Of a stretch of DNA of 64,000 nucleotides, positions 13,135 through 23,329 are shown piece after piece. This stretch comes from Cacajao melanocephalus. Lineage: Eukaryota > Chordata > Mammalia > Primates > Pitheciidae. The notes under the pieces were generated by a model. The model did no database searches and was not told where the DNA came from. It saw nothing but the letters and a program-made list of their open reading frames with translations. How positions within the stretch are numbered: position 1 is the stretch's first letter; each line of letters starts with the position of its first letter. The translations under genes and the position numbers were made by a program. The DNA lies in NCBI GenBank assembly GCA_963573385.1, contig CAUYLG010052018.1:1-64000 (forward strand), written 5' to 3'.

Positions 13135-14447
13135 TTTAAAATTTATTTTTAATTGACAAATGTTGCATATATTTATGGGGTATAATGTGATGTTTTTATT
13201 TACATATACATTGTAGAAAGAATCAAGCTCCATATCTGTCACCTCATAAACTTATTATTTTGTAGTGAGAACATTAAAAATCTATTCTTTTAGCAGTTTT
13301 GAAAGATACAATGTATTATTATTATTAGCTGTGGTCACCATGCAGTGTAATAAATCACTAAACCTTCTTCCTGCACTCTAACTGAAACTTTGTTCTCTTT
13401 GATCAACTGCTCTCCTTTCCTCATCCCTACTCCCTTTCTAGCCTCTGATAACTACTTTTCTATTCTCTGTTTCTATGAAATCAACTTTTATATAAGCTGC
13501 ATATGAGTGAGTTCATACAGTATTTGTCTTTCTGTGTCTGGCTTATTTTCACTTAGCATAACATCCTCCAGTTCCATCCATGATGTCAAAAAGAAAAAAT
13601 TTCCTACTTATTAAAGACTGTATAGTACTCCATTGCATTTATAGATAGGTCTCACATTTTGTTTATCAATGGACATTTAGGTGCTTTCACATCTTGCCTG
13701 CTATGAATAGTGCTGCGATTAATATGGGCGCAGCATGGGGGAAAGGTAGACATTGGTCTGGGCAATGATTTCTTCCATAGGGCTCCAAAATCACAGGCAG
13801 CAATAGGAAATACAGACAAGTGGGATTATGTCAAATTAAAAAGCTTCTTCACAGCACAGGAAACAACAGAGTAAATAAACAACTCATGACTTGGGAAAAA
13901 ATATTTGCAAGCCATACGTCTGATAAGGAGGTAATATGCAAAAGATAAAAGGAGCTCAAAAAAGTCAATCAAGAAAGCAAAAAAAAAAAAAAAAAAAACA
14001 AACAATAAAAAGTGGCAAGAATCTAAATAGACATTTCTCAAAAGAAACATAAATATGGCCAACAGTTGTATGAAAAAATACTCAATATCACTAATCATCA
14101 GGGAAATGCAAATTAAAACCACAATGAGATATCACCTCACACCTGTCAATTATAGCAAGTGTTGGTGAGGATGTCGTGGAAAGGGAACTCTTGTACACTG
14201 TTGGTAGGAATGTAAATTAGTACAGACATTTTGGAAAATAGTATAGGGGTTCCTCAAAAAGCAAAAAAAATAAAAAATAAAAAAATAGAACCACCGTGTG
14301 ATCTAGCAATCTCACTTCTCGGTATGAGTGTGTAAAAAATTTGTTATAAAATTATACAAAATTGGGTATATCCAGAGGAATTGAAATTAGTATTTCAACA
14401 GTATGTCAAAGGGATTTTTGCATTTCCATATTCATTTTAGCATTACA
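13135..14447 (-). mobile_element. Inner L1 of the nest, 5' segment inverted
   Basis: The plus strand shows antisense L1 3' UTR and ORF2 end from 13135 to about 13727. It then abruptly switches to sense-orientation ORF2 from about 13728 to 14447 ('aagcttcttcacagcacagg' to 'ttcatttttagcatta'-like text). The two parts abut at the same point of the L1 sequence ('cccatattaat' versus 'ccatattcattt'). This is what a minus-strand L1 insertion with 5' inversion (twin priming) gives. All frames are broken. Confidence 0.8.

Positions 14448-14448
<1 letters not shown>

Positions 14449-14478
<30 letters not shown>
14449..14478. repeat. (TG)n microsatellite
   Basis: About 14 TG units directly at the right edge of the inner L1, probably expanded from the 'tttttgtggtgag' segment of the middle L1's 3' UTR. 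It is a likely polymorphic site. Confidence 0.95.
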
Positions 14479-14573
14479 GTCAGAACACTTAAAATCTACT
14501 CTCTTAGCAATTTTTCAAGCATACAATACTTTTTTATTACTTATAGTCAGCATGATGTACAATAGATTGCATG
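14479..14573 (-). mobile_element. Middle L1 of the nest: 3' UTR, right part
   Basis: This continues the middle L1 beyond the inner insertion: 'acttaaaatctactctctta', 'aagcatacaatac' and 'catgatgtacaatagat' follow in consensus order. The short repeat 'ctactg' at 12996 and 14574 is a likely target-site duplication of the middle L1. Confidence 0.75.
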
Positions 14574-14587
14574 CTACTGTTACTGTG

Positions 14588-16545
14588 CATTTGAATAGTT
14601 TCCAGTTTGGAGGTGTTCTGAACAGAAATAATAAAAATATTATAGATCATGGGGATTTGTCCTACTTGTAATTACCCATAAATAAGTTTTTGGGAAATAC
14701 GGAGTACATATGTTCAGTTATTTTTCAAACAATCAACTTGATTGATGTTAAATTTTTAAACAATTATAAAACATTTGAAGTACATTTCCGTTGATTCTGA
14801 CAGATACACATATCCTATAAGCACAACTTCCATTAAGATGACAAGCATTTCTGTGATCCCAGAAGCTTTCCTCCTGACTCTTTCAATAATTACACCTATG
14901 CCTAGCCCTGGAAACCACTGCTCTGTTTTCAATCATAATGTATTAGTGTGCCTTCTGGAGACACAACACAAATATACAATTTGGTACATCCTCTGTTGTG
15001 TCTGGCTTCTTTTACACAACACAAAGTTTTAGAGGGCCATTCTCATATCAGTGTTTTGTTACTTAGCATTGCTAAGTAGCATTTCATGCCAGGGCTCTGC
15101 CACTGTATGTTTATTCATCTGGGTATGCACATATGCACATTGGAGTTACTCCAAATTTGGGGTTTTATGAATGAAATCTTTATACATTTTCATGCACAAG
15201 TCTCTTTTTAGACATATGTTTCCCTTTATCTTCATTAAACACCTCAGAGTGGATATAATGGGTCAGATGGCATCTGAAAGCTTAATTTTATAAGAAATAG
15301 TTAATACATTTTGTAAAGAAGACAGTCTTTTCCCTGTTGAATTATCTTGGCTCTTTTGAGAAAAATCAATAGACAGTATATGTGCAGATCTATTTCCGGA
15401 CTGTATATTCTGCTCCATTGAAAAATGCATCTGTCTTTATATCACTATTTGAGTCTCTTCATTATTGTAGTTTTAGAAAGTTCTTGAAATCAGTAAGTAT
15501 AAGTCCTTCAACTTAATTCTTGCTTTTCAAAATTATTTTCTAGAGACTAATATCAGAATTTTTCATTAAGAATCATACTGTGAACTTCTACCACAAAAAT
15601 AAAACATAAAAAGCCTGTAAGGATTTTGATTAATGTTGCATTGATTTTAAAATAAATTTTGGTACATTAGACAATTCAGCAATATCGAGTCTTCTAATCT
15701 ATAAAAAAGATATACATCCTTTTTAAATTTAGATAAATTTATTGATGCTTTCAGTGTAGACATATACAAAATTTTACAAAATTAATGTCTACTAAGGCTA
15801 GGCTTTTTCATGCTATTGTAAATGGTATCTTTCAAAATTTAATTTTCTTATTTGTTGTTGCTGGTATATAAATAAAATTGAATTTATTATTTTGACAATG
15901 TAAGCTCTTAACTTGCTAAATTGCTTTATCATTCTATGGTTTGTTTTTTTTTCTCTCTCTCTCTCTCTCTCAATTCCTTAAGATATTCTGGGTAGACAAT
16001 CATGTCATCTATTTTCTAACCTCTATTTTTTGTCTTCCTTGACACTGATGGACAGGGATGAGAGTGGGCATCCTCACCTTATTTTCACTCTTGGGGTGAA
16101 AGAGCTCAGTGTTTCAACATTAAATATTATGTTACTCATATATTTTTGTACCTGCCCTTCATCAACTCCAGGAAGTTATTTTAATGCACTGAGCATTTTT
16201 TATCATGGTTGACTATTGAATTTAGTCAAATGACTTTTTACATCTGTTGAGTTGATTATATGTTTCTTCTTTTTTACTCTGCTATAGTGGGGTATTATTT
16301 TTATTAATTTCCAATGTTGAACAAACCTTGTGTTGTTAGAATTAATCTCACTAAATTTTGATGTATCTTTCTATTTTTATATTGCGTAATTTAATTTGGT
16401 AGGATTTCATTCATGATATTTGATTGTATATTTGTAAAAATGTTGTCCTATGCCTCTCATTTCTTGTATCTGTCAGGGTTTGGCCTCAGGGCATTGCTGA
16501 CTTCATTAAAATATGCTGGGATGGGTTCTTTTCTCCCCTATTTTG
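14588..16545 (-). mobile_element. Old L1M, antisense (outer element, right part)
   Basis: Nearly 2 kb of antisense L1 3' UTR and ORF2. Landmarks include 'cctagccctggaaaccactg' near 14901, 'ggatataatgggtcagatgg' near 15252, and 'gatgagagtgggcatcctca' near 16056. There are many indels and a (CT)n tract at 15953-15971. The element resumes the L1M interrupted at 12996. Confidence 0.7.
15953..15971. repeat. (CT)n microsatellite
   Basis: About nine CT units inside the antisense L1. Confidence 0.9.
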
Positions 16546-16549
16546 TTAG

Positions 16550-18437
16550 TCCAGGGCCTCTGAGACGTAAAGACATCAAGACAGTTCTTAACAGGAAATA
16601 AATGTATTATGGAAAATGTATGTAAGAAAAAATGGGAGGAAGCTGATGGAGCTCCATCTACGTGTTCTTTCATGGAGGAATGTGATCCCAGCACAATGTA
16701 GCTAACTTACCATCAAGAGGCCAGCTGGTGTCCTCAAGAGCTGTGTCACACTGGAGACCCACTGTTGGTCTCTGTTGCAGGAAGGTTAACATTCAAGGCA
16801 GCACTGGGCTGGGTGCATATGCAGCTCCATCCTTGTGCTCAGCTCATGTGTCCGTCGTGCCAGATCTGGAGAGGGTGATGACGAGGGCTGGCTAATATCA
16901 GCTGGTTGAGTTATAGTGTCCATTTGGTCATTCAGTGCCTGTTCTAAGGCAGATGCTTTCTAGCAAACATACCAGAAAGGATATGAGCACTTTTCCCCTT
17001 CGTATTTCACCTCCCACCTTATATCTTCCACATTCCTTTATCCCAGACTCTTTTGTTCTCTAGCAATTTCTTTCTTTCTTTCTTTCTTTCTTTTTTTTTT
17101 TTTTGCAGGCCCCGTATCACATGGCCAGGTAATTGGCTACTGTCCAGAAATCTCCACGGAGTCTTATCTTTGGCCACTTCACTTTCCACAAAAGTGTACG
17201 ACCAGGTGCATTGCTCACAGTTCCACCCATGGGAAGATTTCCCCCTTCCCTCTTTTTCAAGGTCAGTTCTGCACGTGTCTGCAATGCATCCTTATTTTCG
17301 GTTTACACCTACACAAAAATCAACCCATCTTCAAATGAAGTGCAGGGTATTTTCCTTCTCTTCTGACTTACTGTATGAGAACTCTGCCCTATATGGCCAC
17401 AGATATTAGCTGGGCTAGGGGCACTGGGGTAGAAGGTCTTAAGTTCATGCAGTGTGTCCATGCACTCTGCTTACATACATTTGGGCTATGCCATCTTTCA
17501 CTTAAAATGGACTGCTTCTGGGCCTGACAACTTACCAGGTTTGACAGGACCCAGCTCAAAATGGGCAGCTCTGGATGCATGGGTACATTGTACTAATGGT
17601 CAAGTTACCCATTTCTACAAGTGCCTCGGAACCCACCCAAAGATGTTTTCTGAAGCGTGTAATTCTGGATGGATGTAATGCCTAGACACCGAGCCTGCAC
17701 TGTGACTCTCCCACTGGGGCCTAAGTAAGGTCCGCTATTTTCTCCTCCAATGCCATGGCGTTGGCTAGGTCACGTGGCTCAAGAAGCAGATGGCATCAAC
17801 AGTGCCCCTTCCCTCCTTCAGGTCCCATACAAGGCTGGCAGCCCTCTCTGTCCAGAGCAATATTTCTAGAGCTACAATGTGCTGCCCTTAGAATCCACAA
17901 AGCCCTGCCGTAGTGTGCTTCCTTCTCTATCTTATGGGTAAAAAAAGACAACATATTGTCCTTTACTGGAAAGGGAATATCCTGGCATACCGCTGACCCC
18001 TACAGCCCTTAAATCTTCATTGATGAAGTCCCCAAATTCTTGCAGGGTTTATCTCTACCCTCTGGGCACAGGTTTTTCACCAGGGCCTCCAGGGTACTAT
18101 TCAGGTCTTGTTCCTTCCATACGATCAGCGATTAGCTCGATGCTGTCAATTCAATGGATCTGAGAGCTGCCTTTGGGAAGACCAGATGGTCCAAACACTT
18201 CAGACTACATTACGATGGTGGTAGAAGACTAAATCTAGCCCTGAGTTAAATGAACAATGTTTTTCATCTCTCATGGATAAAAACCACTTTGAATCATCTT
18301 TTCTAATTGAAACAGAAAGAAGAACATTTGCTGAATTAATGGCCACAGACCCGATACCTGACCTTATTAAAGTACTCTACTAAGGAGACTCCATCTGGCC
18401 CCAAAGCCTCTTTGCTGAAGTCTGCCAGGATCTACAA
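16550..18437 (-). mobile_element. ERVL-like internal remnant, minus strand
   Basis: A GC-moderate block bounded by L1 on both sides. On the minus strand its order and composition resemble the pol-derived internal part of an ERVL-class endogenous retrovirus, with a proline/glycine-rich coding style and many short broken frames. It is littered with stops and frameshifts, so no product is possible. No flanking LTRs are clear. The family assignment is by resemblance only. Confidence 0.4.
17067..17106. repeat. (TTTC)n then poly-T
   Basis: About six TTTC units followed by a T run. Confidence 0.9.
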
Positions 18438-18512
18438 CAGGACCAAATCTGGTCCACCACCTGCTTTTGTGTGGCCTATGAGCTAAAATGGCTTCTACGT
18501 GCTTTCAAAAAA
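18438..18512 (-). mobile_element. hAT-Charlie-type fragment
   Basis: 'ccaaatctggtccaccacct' followed by 'tgtggcctatgagctaaaat' is the inner part of the MER1/MER30-like hAT group. Only about 75 bp remain, between ERVL-like sequence and L1. Confidence 0.5.
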
Positions 18513-19137
18513 TTATTTTAAAAGCAGTTTTAGGTTTACAGAAAATTGAGTAGAAAATACAGATAATTTCAATTCAACTTGTATTTTTCCCCAAGTTTTC
18601 TCTTTTGTTAACATCACGCATTAGTATGCTACATTAGTTACAATTTAAGAGATAATGTTGATAGATTAACAACTAAAGCTCCATAGTTTATAGGAAGGTT
18701 TATTCTTGGTGTTGCATATACATGAAGATGTATAATGACATCTTTCAACCATCAGAGTATTGTACAGAATAATATCACTGCCTTAAAAACCCTCTGTGTT
18801 TCACCTGTTCATCCCTCCCTCACCCCCAGCCCCTGGCAATCACTGATTCTTTTACTATCTCCATAGTTTTGCCTTTTCCAGAATGTCATATAACTGGACT
18901 CCTGTAGTATGTAGCTGTTCAGATTGTTTTTTTTTTTTTCACTTAGTAACATGGACTTAATGTTTCTCTGTGACTTTTCATGGCTTGATAGATTATTTTT
19001 ATTTCAAATAATATCTGCTCGTCTGGATGTAGCACAGTTTATCTGTTCACCTACTGAAGGATGTCTTGATTGCTTCCAGCTTTTGGCAATTATGACCAAA
19101 GCAACTATAAATCTCCCAGTGCAGATTTTTGTATGGA
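18513..19137 (-). mobile_element. Old L1M, antisense (part 1)
   Basis: Antisense L1M 3' UTR: 'agcagttttaggtttacaga', 'gcccctggcaatcactgatt' and 'agtttatctgttcacctact' in consensus order. It breaks at 19137 in 'tttttgtatgga' and resumes at 19668 after an LTR. Confidence 0.7.
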
Positions 19138-19667
19138 TAATGCAGGAGTTTTGCTCCTTACTTCAGCTAAATCCAGGTTCCTATCTCACGACCAGGAAAA
19201 ATTAGGTACATGACACATAGAAGATGAGGAAGATGGAATTTATTATGAAGACGGAATGTATTAGTCCCAAGTTTTAGAGTATCAGATTTTCCCCCCAGGC
19301 CCCGCTCTGTTCATAATACACCTGTCATGGCTGGGCATTCAAAGAGAGGAGTTCCTCAAGCAGGTTTGCCCCCAACAATGGAATACCAGGACTTGCACAC
19401 ACAAGCTGAAGAGGCCAGGCTCCTCCCTTGCATAAGGAGCAAATTCCTGGTGATGCCACCCCATCCTTCTGGTGCACATGTGGGCCCTTAACGTGAGTCA
19501 CTCCACATTGATTTATTTCTCTTACTGTGCATGTGTTAAAGGATGGAATTTTTCACTGCAGGCATGTTTAGGAAAACCCCTGTGCACAATGACCTGGGTG
19601 GGTCAGAGATTCCCCAGGGACCCTTCTCTATCTGTCTAGGAAAGGTCTGTGCCTCCTGCCTGTATCA
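19138..19667 (-). mobile_element. ERV1-type solo LTR, minus strand, inside L1
   Basis: About 530 bp with 'tgga' on both sides (19134-19137 and 19668-19671), a 4-bp target-site duplication typical of ERV1. The L1 reads straight through if the LTR is removed ('...ttttgtatgga' to 'cagaacttttcagttctttt'). On the minus strand it starts TGATACAGGCAGG, like the LTR ending at 11983. No internal retroviral sequence is present. It includes a 78-bp segment repeated at 20921-20998. Confidence 0.8.
19266..19343 (+). repeat. 78-bp direct repeat, copy 1 (in LTR)
   Basis: Begins 'cccaagttttagagtatcag' and ends 'catggctgggcattcaaa'. It aligns without gaps to 20921-20998 with six substitutions by my count. 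It lies wholly inside the LTR at 19138-19667. Confidence 0.9.
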
Positions 19668-19910
19668 TGGACAGAACTTTTCAGTTCTTTTGGTCAAATA
19701 TCAAGGAGCATGATTGCTAGATCCTATGGCAAGTTTGTGTTGAGTTGTTTAAGAAACTGCTGAACTGTCTTCCAAAGTGACTGAACAGTGTTCATTCCTA
19801 CCAGCAATGAATGAGCGTTCCTGTGGCTCCACATCCTTGCCAGCATTTGGTGTCGTCAGTGTTCTGGATTTGGACTATTCTAATGGATAGGTAGTGGTAT
19901 TTCATTCTTT
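19668..19910 (-). mobile_element. Old L1M, antisense (part 2)
   Basis: Continuation of the L1M interrupted by the LTR: 'aggagcatgattgctagatc' and 'cacatccttgccagcatttg' are standard antisense L1 landmarks. It is interrupted again at about 19910 by a younger L1. Confidence 0.75.
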
Positions 19911-20202
19911 TATAATTTTATTTTTATAGATTTAGGGGACACAAGTGTCACTTTGTTACATGGATATGTGGCATGTGAAGTCTGGGCTTTTGGTATGACC
20001 ATCACCCTAATAGCGTACATTGTAACCATTAAGGTAATTTCTTACCTGCCCCCACCCTTCCCAGTCACCAGTGTTAATTATTCCACTCCATTTGTACATG
20101 TGTATACATTATTTAGCTCCCGGTTACAAGTTAGAGCGTGTACTATTTGATTCTCTGTTTCTGAGTTCTTCCACTTAAGATAACAGCTTCCAGTTTAATT
20201 CT
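19911..20202 (-). mobile_element. Younger L1 3' UTR, antisense, nested
   Basis: This matches the primate-type L1 3' UTR in antisense: 'cactttgttacatggatatg', 'catgtgtatacattatttag' and 'ttagctcccggttacaagtt'. It is truncated to its last 290 bp or so. It splits the older L1M between 'ggtatttcattc' and 'gattttaatttgcaattt'. Confidence 0.7.
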
Positions 20203-20440
20203 GATTTTAATTTGCAATTTCCTGGTGACATATGATGTTGAGCGCCTCTTCATCTGCTTACCTGCCATCTGCACATGTTCTCTGGTGGGGTGCCTGTCAT
20301 TGCCTTTGGCTTATGTTTCTGTTCGGTTGTTTGTATTCTTATTGTCGAGTTGTAAGGGTTCTTTGCATAGTTTGGAATGGAAGGCATTCTTCCTTTATGT
20401 TGCAGTGATTCGATCTCTCACATGACCTTTTGATTCTTCC
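20203..20440 (-). mobile_element. Old L1M, antisense (part 3)
   Basis: 'ttaatttgcaatttcctggt', 'atatgatgttgagcgcctct' and 'ttcttattgtcgagttgtaa' continue the L1M consensus exactly after the nested L1. Confidence 0.75.
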
Positions 20441-21895
20441 TTAGAGTTTCCGTGTCCCTGCTTCACTGCCCGTCCGCTCTTCCGTGCTGTCTGTGTTACT
20501 CATGAAAGCCTTTAACATATTCATCACAGTTGTTCTCAATATCTGGTCTTGTAACACTAACATCTCCATCAGCTCTGAGCCTCGTTCTGATGCTTACTGT
20601 CTCTTCAAACTGTGTTTTTGTTTTATAGCATTGTTGGAAGTTTTTGTTGAGATCTGGAAGTGATGTACTATGTCATAGAAACTGAGGCAAATAGGCTGTT
20701 TGTGGGGTTTTATGGTTATCTGGCTAGAGTTGAGACTGTGTTTGTAGGAGCTGTGAATGTCAATGGCTAAAATTTCCTCCGTTCCTGTTTTTGTCAGCAT
20801 ACCCCTTCCATCACAGTGGTAATGTCAGCTCCTACTAGGTGAGTGGGGTGGCCTCTACATTTCTTGGGGATCCAGAAGGGAACAGCTGAATCAATGCTCA
20901 GGGGACATCCACCCAAGTGCCCCAAGTTTTAGGGTATCAGGTTTTTCCCCCAGGCCCTGCTCTGTTCATAACACACTTGTCATGGCTGGGCATTCAAATA
21001 TTCTGAACCATGAGACCCTAACCGCATGCTGTCCAGCTGTCTCTGCCTGTCGTATGCAGGGTACAGAGGCTCTTTGTGAGTTGCTACTGATGCCCTGTGG
21101 CTTCCAGACTTAGACTTTATTGTTCTTAGCAGCCTTCAGTGTCTCTCAGTTTTCCTCCAGGACATTCATACTACCTGGCAAAGCCCACCCAATTCTGCTC
21201 TTTCTGTTCATGTTCCCTGGGTAATTTTTCAAGTAAAAATTATTTTACCTGCCACAATATTGTCCTTCACTAGGATGTTTTCCGAGTTCATTTTCAATGA
21301 AATCTTTAGCAATTAAACCACCAAATTGTTCCAGGGACTGTCTCTTTCCCATTTGCCAGTTGCAGCACTGTCCTCTTTGTGTGCTAGGCAATAGATGAGC
21401 CCAGGTTGTCAGCGCACAACTACCCCTGCTTCCTCAGACCACTGCTAGTGCGATCCATTTTAGTTCTAGTGTTTTAGCCTCTTTAAGGCAAGAAGCAGAA
21501 GGGATTAAACACACAAGTAGTTTATCAGGGAAAATTTCTGTGAGAAAAAATGCCGAAAAACCTGGCAGATGTTGGGAGAGCCATCGGACTGCAATGCACG
21601 TCTGAGTTTAAGTGGGGAAGAGTGAAAAAAGGACGGTGAGGGAAAGCTTCCTAGACTATGGTGACATTCTAAAGAGTTTCAGTGAGGACACTGGGGTCTC
21701 ACCCTCCAACAGAGAGTCTAGAGTCTCCTCGCAATGCATCTCTCTCAGCACTCCTTCCACGTTCAGGTGCTAGTTTGGAAGTGCCCATGGGAAAGAACCT
21801 TGCCACAAGTGCAGCAATGGATTTCATAGTGCAGTAGCCCAGTTAATTACACACCTGCATCCAGAGAGCTGAAAAGTGCAATCTCATGAACTTTT
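20441..21895 (-). other. Probable very old L1/ERVL-derived sequence
   Basis: The first 850 bp loosely resemble the antisense 5' part of old L1 elements. The rest, GC-moderate from about 21340, resembles nothing I can name and may be ERVL-like. It carries the isolated 78-bp copy at 20921-20998. No exon, tRNA or ncRNA is recognised. Confidence 0.35.
20921..20998 (+). repeat. 78-bp direct repeat, copy 2 (isolated)
   Basis: Matches 19266-19343 at 72 of 78 positions in the same orientation. Sequence on either side does not match the LTR flanks, so the shared part has sharp edges. Confidence 0.9.
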
Positions 21896-21899
21896 CTAT

Positions 21900-22370
21900 A
21901 TTCTGACAGATTTTGCATAAAATTGTTGCTATTTCTCCTTAAAATGTTTAATTGCATTCAAAGTGCAAGTGTCTAGACGTAGACTTCTTTGTAACAAGAT
22001 TATATATTACACATTTATAGCCTTTACCACATAAATAATTATTAAGACTTCCTATTTTAAAAACAATTTGTCAATTTTATCTGCACTGTTTACTATACAC
22101 AATTTATTACACACAATTGTTTTAATATTTCCTTGTTATCTTTCTAGTATCTGTGAAATCTCTCACACTGTGACTTATTTGGGTCTTGATTTTGGAAATC
22201 TGTGTTTTATCTCTTTGTGTTTCATTACACTTGCTAGGTGCTTGTTAATTTAATCCATATTTCCACAAAACCAACTGGTTTCTTTGTAAATTTGCTCAAT
22301 TCTTTTTCTTATTTTTATTTTACTGATTTTTGCTTAGTTTTCCTATTATTTTAACGTGATATTAGCATAA
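21900..22370 (-). mobile_element. Old L1 ORF2 fragment, antisense
   Basis: T-rich plus strand with 'aaaaccaactggtttctttg' near 22267, the antisense of the ORF2 N-terminal region. It ends where a sense-strand L1 begins. Confidence 0.55.
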
Positions 22371-22384
22371 ATACATATGAGACG

Positions 22385-23325
22385 GAATACAGAGTCCAGG
22401 AAAAGACATACATATATGTTCATCTGATTTTCTACAGAGGTCAGAGGCAAGTAGTTGGAGAAATTGTAGCGTTTTCAACAAATAGTACTGGAGTAATTGG
22501 ATATTCATAAACAAAAAAAGGGATTTATTCGCCCCATCAATTACAAAAGCTAAATGGTTCATAGACCTAGAGACAAAATCCCTTGGAAAAAACATAGGAG
22601 AATATATTTGTGCCTTTATGTTAGGCAAAAATTTTCCTTGTATTCCACCAAAATAATAAACCATAATAGACAAGAGTTGGTGAATTGGACTTTATAAGAA
22701 CTTACTGTTTGAAAGGTACTACTAAAAGAATAAACAGCAAGACACATGGGAGAATATATTTGCAATTCAAGTATATGATAAAGGACATGTTCTGTATATA
22801 TACAAAAAAAAAATGAAAATAGAAGAAACCCTAAAACCCAAAGTTTAATAATAAAGCAAGCAACACACTTGAACAGACATTTCACAAAAGAAAATATATA
22901 GATGGTTAACAAGTACATGAAAAGATTCTCAACACAGTTATGTATTAGAAAAATGCAAATTAAAAAATAACAGGCTACAATGTAGTGTGCAATTACACTA
23001 TTTAAAAATATAACTTTTAAATATTGACCATAGCAAGTGCTGGCAAGGGTGTGAAGCAACTGCAATTCTCACCCGTGAAAACTATAACCACTTCGTAAAA
23101 CAGTTGGGCAATTTCTTAAATGATAACTTACACTTACCCAACCCTATGAGCACTCAATCCCACTCGTAATTGTTTACCCAAGAGAAATAAAAATATATGT
23201 TCTTACAATGTTTTGTAGACAAATGTTCTAGTCAAAAACTGGACACAACCCAAATATTCCTCACTAGATAAATGAATAAAGAAGTAAAAGTGAATAAACT
23301 ATTGGTCCATGAAGGAGGATGTTAT
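22385..23325 (+). mobile_element. Old L1, ORF2 3' part, sense strand
   Basis: The plus strand follows L1 ORF2 in sense order: 'gcgttttcaacaaatagtac' near 22469, 'aacagacatttcacaaaaga' near 22873, 'aaatgcaaattaaaaaataa', then 'aactggacacaacccaaata' near 23238. It is one of the few sense L1 pieces in a mostly antisense landscape. The 149-codon minus-strand frame at 22616-23065 is an antisense shadow. No target-site duplication is visible. Confidence 0.75.
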
Positions 23326-23329
23326 TCCA

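Noticed and set aside
14450..14671. Open frame starting with a Cys-Val run
   Set aside because: Created by the (TG)n microsatellite.
16550..18437. Possible intact retroviral gene
   Set aside because: The ERVL-like block has many stops and frameshifts on the minus strand, and no frame is open over a meaningful length.
22616..23065. 149-codon minus-strand frame with apparent membrane segments
   Set aside because: It is the antisense of a sense-strand L1 ORF2 fragment. The A-rich sense strand translates as phenylalanine/leucine-rich on the other strand.
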